Assembly: GCA_003169975.1 (NCBI GenBank)
Contig: PNAA01000034.1
Location: 124,001-188,000, forward strand
Origin: Spartobacteria bacterium
GTDB taxonomy: Bacteria > Verrucomicrobiota > Verrucomicrobiia > Chthoniobacterales > UBA10450
Direction: 5' to 3'
Length of the DNA stretch: 64,000 bases
Below the pieces are notes generated by a model, which searched no databases, was not told where the DNA came from, and saw only the letters and a program-made list of their open reading frames with translations. Each line of letters begins with the position of its first letter. The stretch's first letter is position 1. This document shows positions 1 through 8,160 of the stretch, one piece after another. Made by a program: the position numbers and the translations under genes.

Positions 1-819
1 GGTGAGACCATCGGAGCCCAGCAACGGAACGAAAACGGAATAGCACAGCCAAAAAATCAAGGTATAGAGCGCGATGAGATAAACTGCCAGGACGCCGTAG
101 GAGATCGCGCGGCGCATGAAAAAACCGACTTCCAGGATTTTTCGCGTCGCGATGCCGTAGGCCATCACGAAACTGAGGCCAATCATGCGAAACGGCGCGA
201 ACCAGAGAGCTCGCGAGGGGCCCAGAAAATAATCCAGAACAAACGAAAGCAGTAATCCGGAAACGACGGCCGCTATTGCTCCGATGAAAATGAAGGAGAG
301 CTCAGCCCGCTCAGCCCCCTTCGAATTTCGAATGTCGTGCCAATAGCTGATGATGAGCGCACTGAAAGCGGCGATGATGTAAATCGAATAAAGCCAAACC
401 GCCGGCCCATACTCAGGGCGCGGCGGAACGTGCACTTCCTGCGACAACACTGCGCCTTTCAGGAAAGCTGCCGTCTGACAAAGGATGACGACCAGGATCG
501 TGAGGAGAAGCCACGCCTTCGAATGCGTCAGGAGTCCTTTCCAAACAAGCTGCCGTTGCCGAATGGAGAGACGCAAAAAATTAAGAATCGCGAGATAGAC
601 GGCCCCGGCGGCCGAAGCCTGCCGAATGGCAAACTCAGCGGCCTGGGGGGTTGTGGCGCCAAAGGCGAGGAGAAGGCTGCCGAGCCAGGCATCAACCGTG
701 AGGGAAAGAAGCAAGAAGCACTGATTCGCGAGACGGCGCCGATTTGCCTGGAAAACGGCCAGCCCGAGCGAAAGCTGGAGCAGCATGGCCGCCGAAGTGG
801 AAACTGAGGCGCCCGTCAT
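1..819 (-). CDS. polytopic membrane protein, N-terminal part (cut by window edge)
   Basis: The frame is open without a stop from an ATG at 819 to base 1 (273 codons). The visible part is almost entirely hydrophobic, with about seven or eight membrane segments separated by short basic loops such as QANRRRLANQ and RRAISYGV. The alternation of short helices and the opening 'LGLAVFQANRRRLANQCF' resemble the 7TM sensor region that precedes histidine kinases in several phyla. That is a resemblance only, because any kinase or cyclase domain would lie outside the window. The gene starts 60 nt after the beta-ketoacyl synthase stop on the same strand, so the two may be co-transcribed. Confidence 0.7.
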   Translation of the reverse strand, partial: MTGASVSTSAAMLLQLSLGLAVFQANRRRLANQCFLLLSLTVDAWLGSLLLAFGATTPQAAEFAIRQASAAGAVYLAILNFLRLSIRQRQLVWKGLLTHSKAWLLLTILVVILCQTAAFLKGAVLSQEVHVPPRPEYGPAVWLYSIYIIAAFSALIISYWHDIRNSKGAERAELSFIFIGAIAAVVSGLLLSFVLDYFLGPSRALWFAPFRMIGLSFVMAYGIATRKILEVGFFMRRAISYGVLAVYLIALYTLIFWLCYSVFVPLLGSDGLT

Positions 820-879
820 CTTGCCTTACTCCCCGGGAATAACATGACACTCGCTGATTGACGTGCCCGAGACGGGCGA

Positions 880-2124
880 TCAAGTCGCACGCACTCTTTC
901 CACCACCATGCTACTATTACCGCCGCCCAAGCCACGCACATTGATTAGAGCGCATTTCAGTAGCGCTTTTCGGGCCTTTCCTGAGACAAAATCCCACTCG
1001 CAGCCCGGCAGGGGGAATTCGTGATTAGCAGTCGGGGGGATCGTGTTGTGCTGAAAGGCGAGGGCACAGGAGATCAACTGCATCGGTCCGGCGGCCGCCA
1101 AGGGGTTACCGGTTACCCCCTTGATGGAACTCACTGGCACCTGATGCCCTTCCGGTAAAAATACGCGGCGGATCACCTTCACCTCAGCCGCATCGAGCAC
1201 CGGGTGCCCGGGCCCATAGGAACAGATGTAATCAATCTCCCGCACGCCGCGGCCAGCGTTCGCCAAGGCCAGGCGCATGGTCGCTTCGAGGCCATCGAAA
1301 GGATCGTCCGGGTCGCTGTCCATCTGCGCCGCGCAACCGGTTATTTCGAGGTACATCCTGGCGCCTCGTGCCACGGCATGATCGAAGTCCTCGAGAATCA
1401 CGACGCCGCAACCTTCCGAGATTACGCCCGAATCGCTGCTCATATCGTAGGGTCGGCTCGCGCGGGTGGGCTCGGCGTTGGCGAACGAGCTCAATCCAGC
1501 CGAGGCGAGACTCGCCATCGCCAGCGGCGTGACCGGCGCATCCGCTCCTCCGGCAATCGCGAGCTCGGCGTCCCCGTTCCTGATCATCGTTGCCGCCGAA
1601 GCGATCGCGTCGATCCCGGAGTTACAGGCGGAGGAAATAGTCGAAGCCTGGGTTTCAACTCCAAGTTGCTGCGCGATCAGCAGCGCGGCGGCCTGCGGCT
1701 GGCAATTGCGCACCATGCCCGCATTGATCCGCTGCGCACCGCGGGCCTGCAGCTCATGAAACCCATTTTCGATCACGTCGAAGGCGCTCGAACTGACCCC
1801 AATGCAGACGGGTAACACCATCGCCAGCTTGCCGACTTTCGGATCGAAATCCGCGTCCTTCAGAGCCATCTGGGTGGCCGCGTAGGCAAACTGCGTGTGC
1901 CGCCCCATGCGTTGCGGTTTCCACTGCGGATTCATCGAGTCGAGGGGATCGAAATCTTTTACCTCGCCCGCAATCTGGCTCTTAAATCCGGTCGCATCGA
2001 AAAGGGTGATCGGGCCGATCCCGCTCTCGCCCGCCACTAACGACCGCCAGAACTCCTTCAGGCCGGTGCCATTGGGGGCGATCACCCCCATCCCTGTTAC
2101 AACTACTCGGTTTCGACTTGCCAT
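880..2124 (-). CDS. FabF-like beta-ketoacyl-ACP synthase lacking both active-site histidines
   Basis: This 414 aa protein has the full KAS II fold signature: the N-terminal 'VVVTGMGVIAPNG', the nucleophile region 'SSACNSG' with Cys167, 'SSIKGVTGN' with Lys335, and a Gly-rich C-terminus (GLGGGNSS). Its numbering coincides with E. coli FabF. The two histidines that drive decarboxylation and condensation there (His303 and His340) read Tyr303 (CSYGPG) and Asn340 (VTGN). The enzyme is therefore probably not an ordinary condensing synthase. It could be a partner subunit (as in chain-length factors, although those usually lose the Cys), an acyltransferase-like enzyme, or one with relocated catalysis. 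No ACP or other fatty-acid gene lies beside it. Confidence 0.9.
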   Translation of the reverse strand: MASRNRVVVTGMGVIAPNGTGLKEFWRSLVAGESGIGPITLFDATGFKSQIAGEVKDFDPLDSMNPQWKPQRMGRHTQFAYAATQMALKDADFDPKVGKLAMVLPVCIGVSSSAFDVIENGFHELQARGAQRINAGMVRNCQPQAAALLIAQQLGVETQASTISSACNSGIDAIASAATMIRNGDAELAIAGGADAPVTPLAMASLASAGLSSFANAEPTRASRPYDMSSDSGVISEGCGVVILEDFDHAVARGARMYLEITGCAAQMDSDPDDPFDGLEATMRLALANAGRGVREIDYICSYGPGHPVLDAAEVKVIRRVFLPEGHQVPVSSIKGVTGNPLAAAGPMQLISCALAFQHNTIPPTANHEFPLPGCEWDFVSGKARKALLKCALINVRGLGGGNSSMVVERVRAT

Positions 2125-2350
2125 CCGTCCCTCAATCGCCTCCCGCCAGCGTTAAGCAATTCGTTTCGCATAGCCATCAGATTCTACGGATTAGCAGCGA
2201 TTTGTCGATAAAGTTCAAGTTATTCACAATTTCGCCCTTGCGTTTCTCCACGAACTACAGAAGCATCGCGCTCGAAGGTGAATCCATTTTGGATCATTTG
2301 CAGATTTTTCCCCCGAAAGGCACGTCCCTAGCTTCTAGCGATGGGGAGCA

Positions 2351-3499
2351 ATGATAGCCAACGCTGATCTTCCGCAAGTCCTCGTCATCGATGACGAGAT
2401 GGGTCCGCGCGAAAGTTTGCGGATGCTGTTGAAGCCCAGTTATCAAGTCCACACCGCCGATTCAGTCGAGCGCGGCCTGCAACTCTTGAGCGAGAAAAAG
2501 CCCGACGCCATCGTGATGGACATCCGGATGCCAGGCGTGACGGGCATCGAGGGACTGCGCCGCATCCGCCAGATCGATCCGCATCTTTCCGTCATCATGC
2601 TGACCGGATTCGGCGCCCTCGAGACGGCCAAGGAAGCGCTCCGCCTCGGCGCGAACGACTATATCAGCAAGCCATTTGACGCGCGCGAAATGCGGGAAGT
2701 GATCAACCGCAACGTCGAGCGCACCCGCCTGCATCGCACGAGCGAAAGTGCCGCCAGCGAAATCAAAGAACTCAACAATCGGCTCCTCCAGGAACTTGCG
2801 CAGAAGGAGCGCCTCGCTTCCCTCGGCCAGGCTTCCGCCGAATTTGTCCACGACATCGGAAATCCCCTAACGATTGTTTGGGGCTACGTGCAGCTTCTCG
2901 CCAAGAAGCTCGAGGAATCCGAAAGCGGAGATAACCCGAATGGCGTCAGCTCCAACAAAGAGCTGGAGATCATCGAACAAAACGTCCGGCTCTGTCGCGA
3001 CCTGCTCACGATGTGGCAGAGCTACGGCAGCGTCGAGGCCGCACCGCACAAGCTCATTTCCATTTCGAATATTGTGCGCGAGGTGGTCGCCGGCTTCGGC
3101 GCCATGGCCAAGGAAACGACGATCGAGCTAAAGTGCGAGGTGACCGAAGACCCTTGCTCCCTAACGGGTGACGCCGTCCAGATCACGCGCGCGATTCAGA
3201 ACGTCATCATTAACGCCATCCAGGCCTCCCCCGAGAGCAAGGGCACTGTCGCGGTGAGCTGCATCCGGAAAGATTTCTACGTCGATGTCTGCATCGCCGA
3301 TAACGGTCACGGCATCAGCCCGGAGCAGATCTCGAAAATTTTCGATCCCTATTTCACGACCAAACAAGGCAAGAGCGGAACGGGCCTCGGGCTTTACATC
3401 ACGAAGAAGGTCATCGAGGACCACAACGGTTCGATCAAGGTTGACAGCACGCCCGCGGTCGGAACGACGATCACGATTCGGTTGCCGTTGGTTGGTTAA
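2351..3499 (+). CDS. receiver domain-histidine kinase hybrid
   Basis: The 382 aa protein is cytosolic and has no membrane segment. An N-terminal receiver domain occupies residues 8-125, with acidic Asp14/Asp15, phospho-acceptor Asp57 (IVMDIRMPG) and Lys106 (YISKPF). A short coiled region leads to a HisKA dimerisation helix with His166 (FVHDIGNPLT) and an HATPase_c domain containing an N box (NVIINAIQAS), a G1 box (DNGHGIS), an F box (FDPYFTTK) and a G2 box (GTGLGLYI). This REC-first layout fits a kinase whose activity is set by phosphorylation of its own receiver, fed by another kinase. It is transcribed divergently from the ketosynthase across a 226 nt gap. No partner response regulator is adjacent. 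Confidence 0.92.
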   Translation: MIANADLPQVLVIDDEMGPRESLRMLLKPSYQVHTADSVERGLQLLSEKKPDAIVMDIRMPGVTGIEGLRRIRQIDPHLSVIMLTGFGALETAKEALRLGANDYISKPFDAREMREVINRNVERTRLHRTSESAASEIKELNNRLLQELAQKERLASLGQASAEFVHDIGNPLTIVWGYVQLLAKKLEESESGDNPNGVSSNKELEIIEQNVRLCRDLLTMWQSYGSVEAAPHKLISISNIVREVVAGFGAMAKETTIELKCEVTEDPCSLTGDAVQITRAIQNVIINAIQASPESKGTVAVSCIRKDFYVDVCIADNGHGISPEQISKIFDPYFTTKQGKSGTGLGLYITKKVIEDHNGSIKVDSTPAVGTTITIRLPLVG

Positions 3500-3598
3500 C
3501 TAGAAGTCCCTCGCGCGCCATTCTCCGGCGCACAAGGCGCCCCGTTTCTTTGGCGGCATTAAACATTGCCACCGGCGTCTCTTCTGTTTTCTTCAGGC

Positions 3599-6019
3599 GT
3601 GCCGGACGCCAGTTATCGCATTACCCCGATTTTTTTGATCCGAATGGCGGGCGTGCCGTTCGAAACCTTGGAGAAACTTGCGACGGTTGAGACCGCGCAA
3701 GCCGCCCGCGAACTGATTGCGCGGCAAGCTGATTTTTCGCAGGCGAAATCAGACGTCGAACGTTTTCTAGCTACCCATCAACGCGATCTTCCCCGGGAAC
3801 AATTTCACCTCTGGCGCAAGGCGATCCATTCCGGTGTCATGCCACCGGCCGCGGATCTGCCTTCGAGGGTCTTTGCGCTCTGCTGGCAAAGCGCGGCGGC
3901 GGTCGCGACGGCGGAAGCAGCCCTCAATGACTCGCTCGCCCGCGAGCTGGCCGGCGCGCGCGCGTCGCTCTTTGCCGCGGCGCGCCGCTACCTGCCCTCC
4001 TACCTCGTCTTCGCGGCCGAGGGGGTGCGCGAACGCGTGGTCAGGCAGCTCGCTTCCGCCGCCGTCGCGCCCCCGCCCCGCAACAAACAAGGCCGGGCCA
4101 ACGAACGTCACCTCGTCCTTTATCTGCAGCGCGTTGCCGGCAAGAACGATTCCTTGAGCGAGTTCGGACCGCAAGGCTGGGGCACAATCAAGCCCGGCAA
4201 GTCACCGTTAGAACTCGACCCCCAGGCCGGCATCGCGCGTCGCGAAACGTTTCTCGAACGCTGGGCCGCGCAGGGCGCCGCAGCCGCGATTAACTCGGAT
4301 CCGGAAGCCGGCGTCGAGCTCGCGCCCCGGCTCCACCCGGCCGGTCGCATCGCGCAAGACCATTTTATCCACACCGCGACCGGCGAAACCGTTCCGCTTG
4401 ATCCCGCGACTCTCGCACTCCTCGCCCGCTGCGATGGGACGACTCCGGCGCACTCGTTAGGCGTGGAAATCGCCACGCTGGAAGAGTTCGCCCGGCAAGG
4501 CCTGATCCGCTGGGAAATGGAAGTTCCCGCGCTCGAACCACACGCCTTCGACATATTGATCGCGGACATCTCCCGCTGGCGCGACGGCCCCGCCCGCACG
4601 CGCTGGCTTGAAGAGCTTCAGCCTCTGGCTGCCTTGTCCGAAAAATTCGCTCGCACGGCCGAGCCGCTCGCCCGCCTGGCGATTATTGGCGAAGCGACCG
4701 AGCGCCTGGCAAGGCTTGGGGCGCACAAAACCGCCACGCGCTTTCTCTATGCCGCGACCAATCCCATCGGCGAAGAATGTTTTCGGGAATGCAATTTTTC
4801 GATCAGCGAGGATCTGATCAATGAAGTCACCATCGAGGCCGCTCCCTGGATCGATCTCTGGCGCGATAATTATGCTTTCGTCGCGAGCCGCGTCGCGGCT
4901 GGGTTGCGCGGCCTGCTCGAAACGGCGGAATTGCAAAATGGCGCGCTCCCGCTCCCGGCCTTCTTGCGCCATTGCGCGACCTTGCGGATGCCTTTGACCG
5001 GCCCGGGGATGATCGCCTTCGCACACAACGCCTTTCAAGAGGTGAAAGCCGCCTTTCGGGAAAAGCTGCGCGGCCATGCCGACCAGCCGGAATACGAGCT
5101 AACCGCCGCCGACTGCCAGTTCGTTAGGCAACAATTCGAATATGAGAGCTTCGATCAGTACACCTATCCCTCGGCCGATCTCCAGCTCATTGCGCCATCG
5201 ATCGCGGCCGTTGCCCGGGACGAGTATCAATGGCTCCTCGCGGAACTGCATCCCTCCGTCGCCTTGTTGCATTACGGCTTTTATTGGTCCTGCCCCGACA
5301 AAGAGGCGCTGACCGCCGCCCTCACGCGCGCGGTTTGCGGACAGCCGAATTTCCATTTCGGCTATTTTGCGGCCGACTTTACCGCCACGACCGCCGTGCG
5401 TTTTTTTGATGGGGTTCCGGATTTTACCTACTTCGTCGCGCCGCAGCGCGGCAACCCCGAGTGGCAGACCGTCCCGCCGGCGGAATGCGAAGTCTTTATC
5501 AACGAGGACAACGGCGATGTCGGCCTGCGCCGACGCGCCTCGCACGAGTATCTCGGTTCCTTTGCGCGCGCCTGGACCATCCCGCTCGGTTTTCATCCCT
5601 TCGTCTTTTCGTTAGGCACAAACACCCCGCGCCTGCGCTGCGGGAAGGTCGTTGTGCAACGTCGCTCCTGGACAATCGCGCTGGAGGAACTCGGCGTGGG
5701 CGATTTCACCGGGATCTCGTGCGATCTCGTCACGGCGAGCGAACGCCTGCGCGCGGCCCGGCAACTGCCGCGCTACGTTTTCATTCGCCCGACCGAGCAA
5801 TCCCTCCGCCGCAGCGGCGCCGAAGGCCGCGACAAGGATACCAAGCCGGTTTTCATTGATTTCGAGAGCTACCTCTTCCTCGAAATTCTCCACCGCTGGC
5901 TGGTCAAAGCCGGCGAGCTCGAAGTCACCGAAATGTTGCCCGCGCCCGATCAACTTCTCTGGCGGGAACCGGACGGGCGGCGCACCTTCGAGCTGCGCAC
6001 GCAGATTATTCCGCGATGA
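3599..6019 (+). CDS. LanB-type lantibiotic dehydratase family protein (N-terminal domain only; PEARL-like)
   Basis: The protein is about 806 aa, starting from GTG at 3599. TTG at 3566 or ATG at 3644 are alternatives, but the ATG would remove the conserved-looking opening 'YRITPIFLIRMAGVPFE'. The family call rests on that opening, on 'SEFGPQGWG' in the first third, and on a C-terminal block 'LPRYVFIRPTEQS' followed by 'KPVFIDFESYLFLEIL', which match the tRNA-dependent glutamylation domain of LanB enzymes from memory. No separate SpaB_C elimination domain follows. Such short LanBs are either split dehydratases or peptide aminoacyl-tRNA ligases (PEARLs). No precursor peptide, cyclase or exporter is adjacent. 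The stop overlaps the start of parA by 4 nt, so the two are translationally coupled. Confidence 0.72.
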   Translation: MPDASYRITPIFLIRMAGVPFETLEKLATVETAQAARELIARQADFSQAKSDVERFLATHQRDLPREQFHLWRKAIHSGVMPPAADLPSRVFALCWQSAAAVATAEAALNDSLARELAGARASLFAAARRYLPSYLVFAAEGVRERVVRQLASAAVAPPPRNKQGRANERHLVLYLQRVAGKNDSLSEFGPQGWGTIKPGKSPLELDPQAGIARRETFLERWAAQGAAAAINSDPEAGVELAPRLHPAGRIAQDHFIHTATGETVPLDPATLALLARCDGTTPAHSLGVEIATLEEFARQGLIRWEMEVPALEPHAFDILIADISRWRDGPARTRWLEELQPLAALSEKFARTAEPLARLAIIGEATERLARLGAHKTATRFLYAATNPIGEECFRECNFSISEDLINEVTIEAAPWIDLWRDNYAFVASRVAAGLRGLLETAELQNGALPLPAFLRHCATLRMPLTGPGMIAFAHNAFQEVKAAFREKLRGHADQPEYELTAADCQFVRQQFEYESFDQYTYPSADLQLIAPSIAAVARDEYQWLLAELHPSVALLHYGFYWSCPDKEALTAALTRAVCGQPNFHFGYFAADFTATTAVRFFDGVPDFTYFVAPQRGNPEWQTVPPAECEVFINEDNGDVGLRRRASHEYLGSFARAWTIPLGFHPFVFSLGTNTPRLRCGKVVVQRRSWTIALEELGVGDFTGISCDLVTASERLRAARQLPRYVFIRPTEQSLRRSGAEGRDKDTKPVFIDFESYLFLEILHRWLVKAGELEVTEMLPAPDQLLWREPDGRRTFELRTQIIPR

Positions 6020-6828
6020 AAGTGGTCGCGATTGCCAATCAAAAAGGCGGCGTCGGCAAGACCACCACGGCGGTCAATCTCTCCGCCGCGCTCGCCGCGC
6101 AGCAGACCCGCGTGCTCTTGATCGACCTCGATCCGCAGGGCAATGCGACCAGTTCCTTCGGGCTGCAGGGACTCGAAGGTCAGAGCCTCTACGGCGCATT
6201 GTTAGGCGACGAGCCGGTGACGGAGAAGGTTCTGCCCACCCGGCTGGAGCACCTCTTCATCATCCCGGCGGATATCGATCTGGCCGGGGCGGAGATCGAG
6301 ATCGCGCGGATGGACGATCACCTCAGCCGGCTCGCCCAGGCGCTCCAGCCGCTGCGCGCGGACCAGACCTTCGATTACGTGCTGCTCGATTGTCCGCCGT
6401 CGTTAGGCATCCTCATGACCAATGCCCTGGCCGCCGCCGACGAGTTGCTCACGCCCATCCAGTGCGAATATTTCGCGCTCGAAGGGCTGGTCAAAATCGT
6501 TCGGCTGATCGAGCAGATTCGCGCTTCCGGCGCGAACCGGGAGCTCGAGCTGGGCGGCATCCTGATGACGATGTTCGACGGTCGCACCAATCTCAGTGCG
6601 CAAGTGGTCGCGGACGTGCGCGCGCACTTTGGCGAGCGGGTTTACGAGACGGTCATCCCGCGGACTGTCCGGTTAAGCGAAGCGCCCAGCTTTGGAAAGT
6701 GCATTCTTGAATACGACGCGCACGGCAGCGGCGCGAAAGCCTATCGCGCGCTGGCCGCAGAATTCCTGCAGCGCCACGCTGGCGCTGTCATCCCGAACAA
6801 AGCCGAGGGATCACGCGGACAAACCTAG
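6016..6828 (+). CDS. parA: ParA/Soj-family P-loop ATPase
   Basis: The 270 aa protein has the deviant Walker A motif KGGVGKTT at residues 10-17, Walker A' (LLIDLDPQGNATS) and Walker B (YVLLDCPPSLG), followed by 'TPIQCEYFALEGL'. This is the classical chromosomal ParA/Soj pattern, which forms ATP-dependent dimers on DNA to position DNA or protein cargo. There is no parB after it and no recognisable parS in the window. The next gene is convergent. Its only partner is the LanB-like gene it overlaps by 4 nt, so it may be an orphan ParA that positions something other than the chromosome. That cargo role is inference. Confidence 0.93.
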   Translation: MKVVAIANQKGGVGKTTTAVNLSAALAAQQTRVLLIDLDPQGNATSSFGLQGLEGQSLYGALLGDEPVTEKVLPTRLEHLFIIPADIDLAGAEIEIARMDDHLSRLAQALQPLRADQTFDYVLLDCPPSLGILMTNALAAADELLTPIQCEYFALEGLVKIVRLIEQIRASGANRELELGGILMTMFDGRTNLSAQVVADVRAHFGERVYETVIPRTVRLSEAPSFGKCILEYDAHGSGAKAYRALAAEFLQRHAGAVIPNKAEGSRGQT

Positions 6829-6854
6829 AAGTCTGCGGGCCGCGGCTCGTGGCG

Positions 6855-6900
6855 CCACGGGATCTTTCGACTCCGCTGCTCTTCGCTCAGGATGACGGGT
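6855..6900. repeat. dispersed intergenic repeat fragment
   Basis: The stretch reads as a fragment of the widely dispersed 'GGATCTTTCGACTCCGCT ... CTCAGGATGAC' type of sequence. A relative lies at 30505-30540 in opposite sense (TGTCATTCTGAGCCGCGCAG followed by AAGCGAAGGACCTC). The last bases supply the stop codon and final residues of the convergent acetyltransferase gene. It sits exactly between two gene 3' ends, the usual niche of such repeats. Confidence 0.5.
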
Positions 6901-7408
6901 TTGTTCGTGCGCAGGAAAAGACCAGCGTGGGGAAGCCGCGAAAAGTCGTCTCCTTTTCGAGCGTCATCCCGTTCTTCTCCGTCACCCGGCGCGAGGCGTG
7001 ATTCGCGGGATGAATGAGCGAGATGACGCGCGCGAGTTGCAAAACTTCGAACGCGTAATCGCGCACCACCCGCGCCGCTTCCGTCGCCAATCCACGGTTC
7101 CAGTAATCGGGATGAAGTCGGTAGCCGATCTCGATCTCCGCCACGTCATCGACGAGCTGGCGAAAAAATCCGCAATAACCAATGAGGCGGTTTTCCTCGC
7201 GCTCGAGTAGCGCGAATTGGCTCGGCAACCCGGCGCGCGCCGGCGCGATCACGCGTTCGAATAAAAAGCTCGTCGTCTGTTCACGAGTAAAAACGCCGCT
7301 CGAAAAACGCATGAAGTCCGGATTCGCCATCGACAGCGCCAGGGCGTCGAGATCCGTTTCGACAAAATGACGCATGATCAGGCGCGGCGTTTCGATCAGG
7401 GCCTCCAT
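6887..7408 (-). CDS. GNAT-family N-acetyltransferase (RimJ/RimL-like)
   Basis: From ATG at 7408 the protein is 173 aa. An upstream ATG at 7459 would add 17 unconserved residues. It opens with 'IETPRLIMRHF', typical of RimJ/RimL-type acetyltransferases, and contains 'EIGYRLHPDYWNRGLATEA', in which the R/G-L-A-T-E-A segment is the acetyl-CoA pyrophosphate loop. Then comes 'HPANHASRRVTEKNGM', the C-terminal half of the fold. The substrate cannot be read from the sequence; family members modify ribosomal protein N-termini, amino acids or drugs. It converges with parA, and the last few codons lie inside a dispersed repeat fragment. Confidence 0.88.
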   Translation of the reverse strand: MEALIETPRLIMRHFVETDLDALALSMANPDFMRFSSGVFTREQTTSFLFERVIAPARAGLPSQFALLEREENRLIGYCGFFRQLVDDVAEIEIGYRLHPDYWNRGLATEAARVVRDYAFEVLQLARVISLIHPANHASRRVTEKNGMTLEKETTFRGFPTLVFSCARTNPSS

Positions 7409-7456
7409 GGATTCCACCGGGAGCGGATCTTTGGGTAGCGGGCTGCTCCTGCAAAG

Positions 7457-7488
7457 CAAAAACCTGCGACCGGTTGGCCGGTCGCAGG
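7457..7488 (-). terminator. rho-independent terminator of the downstream secreted-protein gene
   Basis: A perfect 11-bp stem CCTGCGACCGG / CCGGTCGCAGG with a 4-nt loop lies at 7463-7488. Read on the minus strand it is followed by TTTTTG. It starts 27 nt beyond the stop of the minus-strand secreted protein gene. Confidence 0.75.
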
Positions 7489-7514
7489 CTTCGCTGCGTT
7501 TCGTTAGGGAAAAA

Positions 7515-7988
7515 CTACTTCGCGGGGCTGGGGGACGGTTCCGCGGCGGCGTCGGCTTTCTTCTTCTTGTGCGCGTCGCGCTTGGCCATTTCTTCCGCCG
7601 TCAGAGGACCCAGTTTAACGGTCCGCGCTTCGAGCGAGCCGTCCTCTTTTTTCCAATACGAACCGCGCACCTCTTCGTCGGCCACAATATCCTTCATCGT
7701 CGCAGCGACGCCCTGTTTCGTGATCGTGGATTGATCCGTGATCTTGATCACTCGGGTCGACTCCTTGCCGGCGATCGAGAACGTCTTGGCGCTGGCGTCA
7801 ACCGAGGCCACTTTGCCGTGGTAAGGGTTCGACCGGGCCTTTTTCGCCATCGACGCCGCGCTGGCAGCCGGAGAAGCGGTCGGCGCGGGAGAGGCGGCTG
7901 ATTTGGTTTTGGCCGGGGCGCTGGCCGGTGCACAAAGGGCGAGGGTCGCAATGCAGGCGCCGATAACTAACGAGCTTTTTGTTTTCAT
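7515..7988 (-). CDS. small secreted protein with Ala/Pro linker and beta domain
   Basis: From ATG at 7988 the protein is about 157 aa. An upstream ATG at 8102 would put 38 residues in front of a perfectly good signal peptide (MKTKSSLVIGACIATLALC, cleavage near ASA-PA). An Ala/Ser/Pro-rich linker follows, then a compact domain (HGKVASVDASAKTFSIAG ... ITDQSTITKQG ... EVRGSYWKKEDGSLEARTVKLG). This has the look of the small OB-like beta domains of exported DUF5666-type proteins. The tail is Lys- and Ala-rich. Function unknown. It is transcribed divergently from the DUF2851 gene and ends at a strong terminator. Confidence 0.8.
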   Translation of the reverse strand: MKTKSSLVIGACIATLALCAPASAPAKTKSAASPAPTASPAASAASMAKKARSNPYHGKVASVDASAKTFSIAGKESTRVIKITDQSTITKQGVAATMKDIVADEEVRGSYWKKEDGSLEARTVKLGPLTAEEMAKRDAHKKKKADAAAEPSPSPAK

Positions 7989-8160
7989 GTTTTCTTTTTT
8001 TGTTGGGGTCTGACCAGGCAATATTGCCTGCGCTACGTGGACGGCGTTGCGCCATCCGGTATTCAACCCGTTTATTACCATCCGGTTGTTTAGGCGATGC
8101 AAATCTTCGGTCCGCTTTCCACCTTGCAGCCGAGGCCGGCCGCGCTCTAGCCTCCTCCCA

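Noticed and set aside
3500-3598. Possible RiPP precursor next to the LanB-like gene
   Set aside because: The short gaps on either side of the LanB-ParA pair contain no small frame with a ribosome site or a Cys/Ser/Thr-rich core.
6016-6828. ParA as a sign of a replication origin or plasmid partition locus
   Set aside because: No parB follows, no TGTTTCACGTGAAACA-type parS was seen, and no dnaA or gidA-type neighbours occur.
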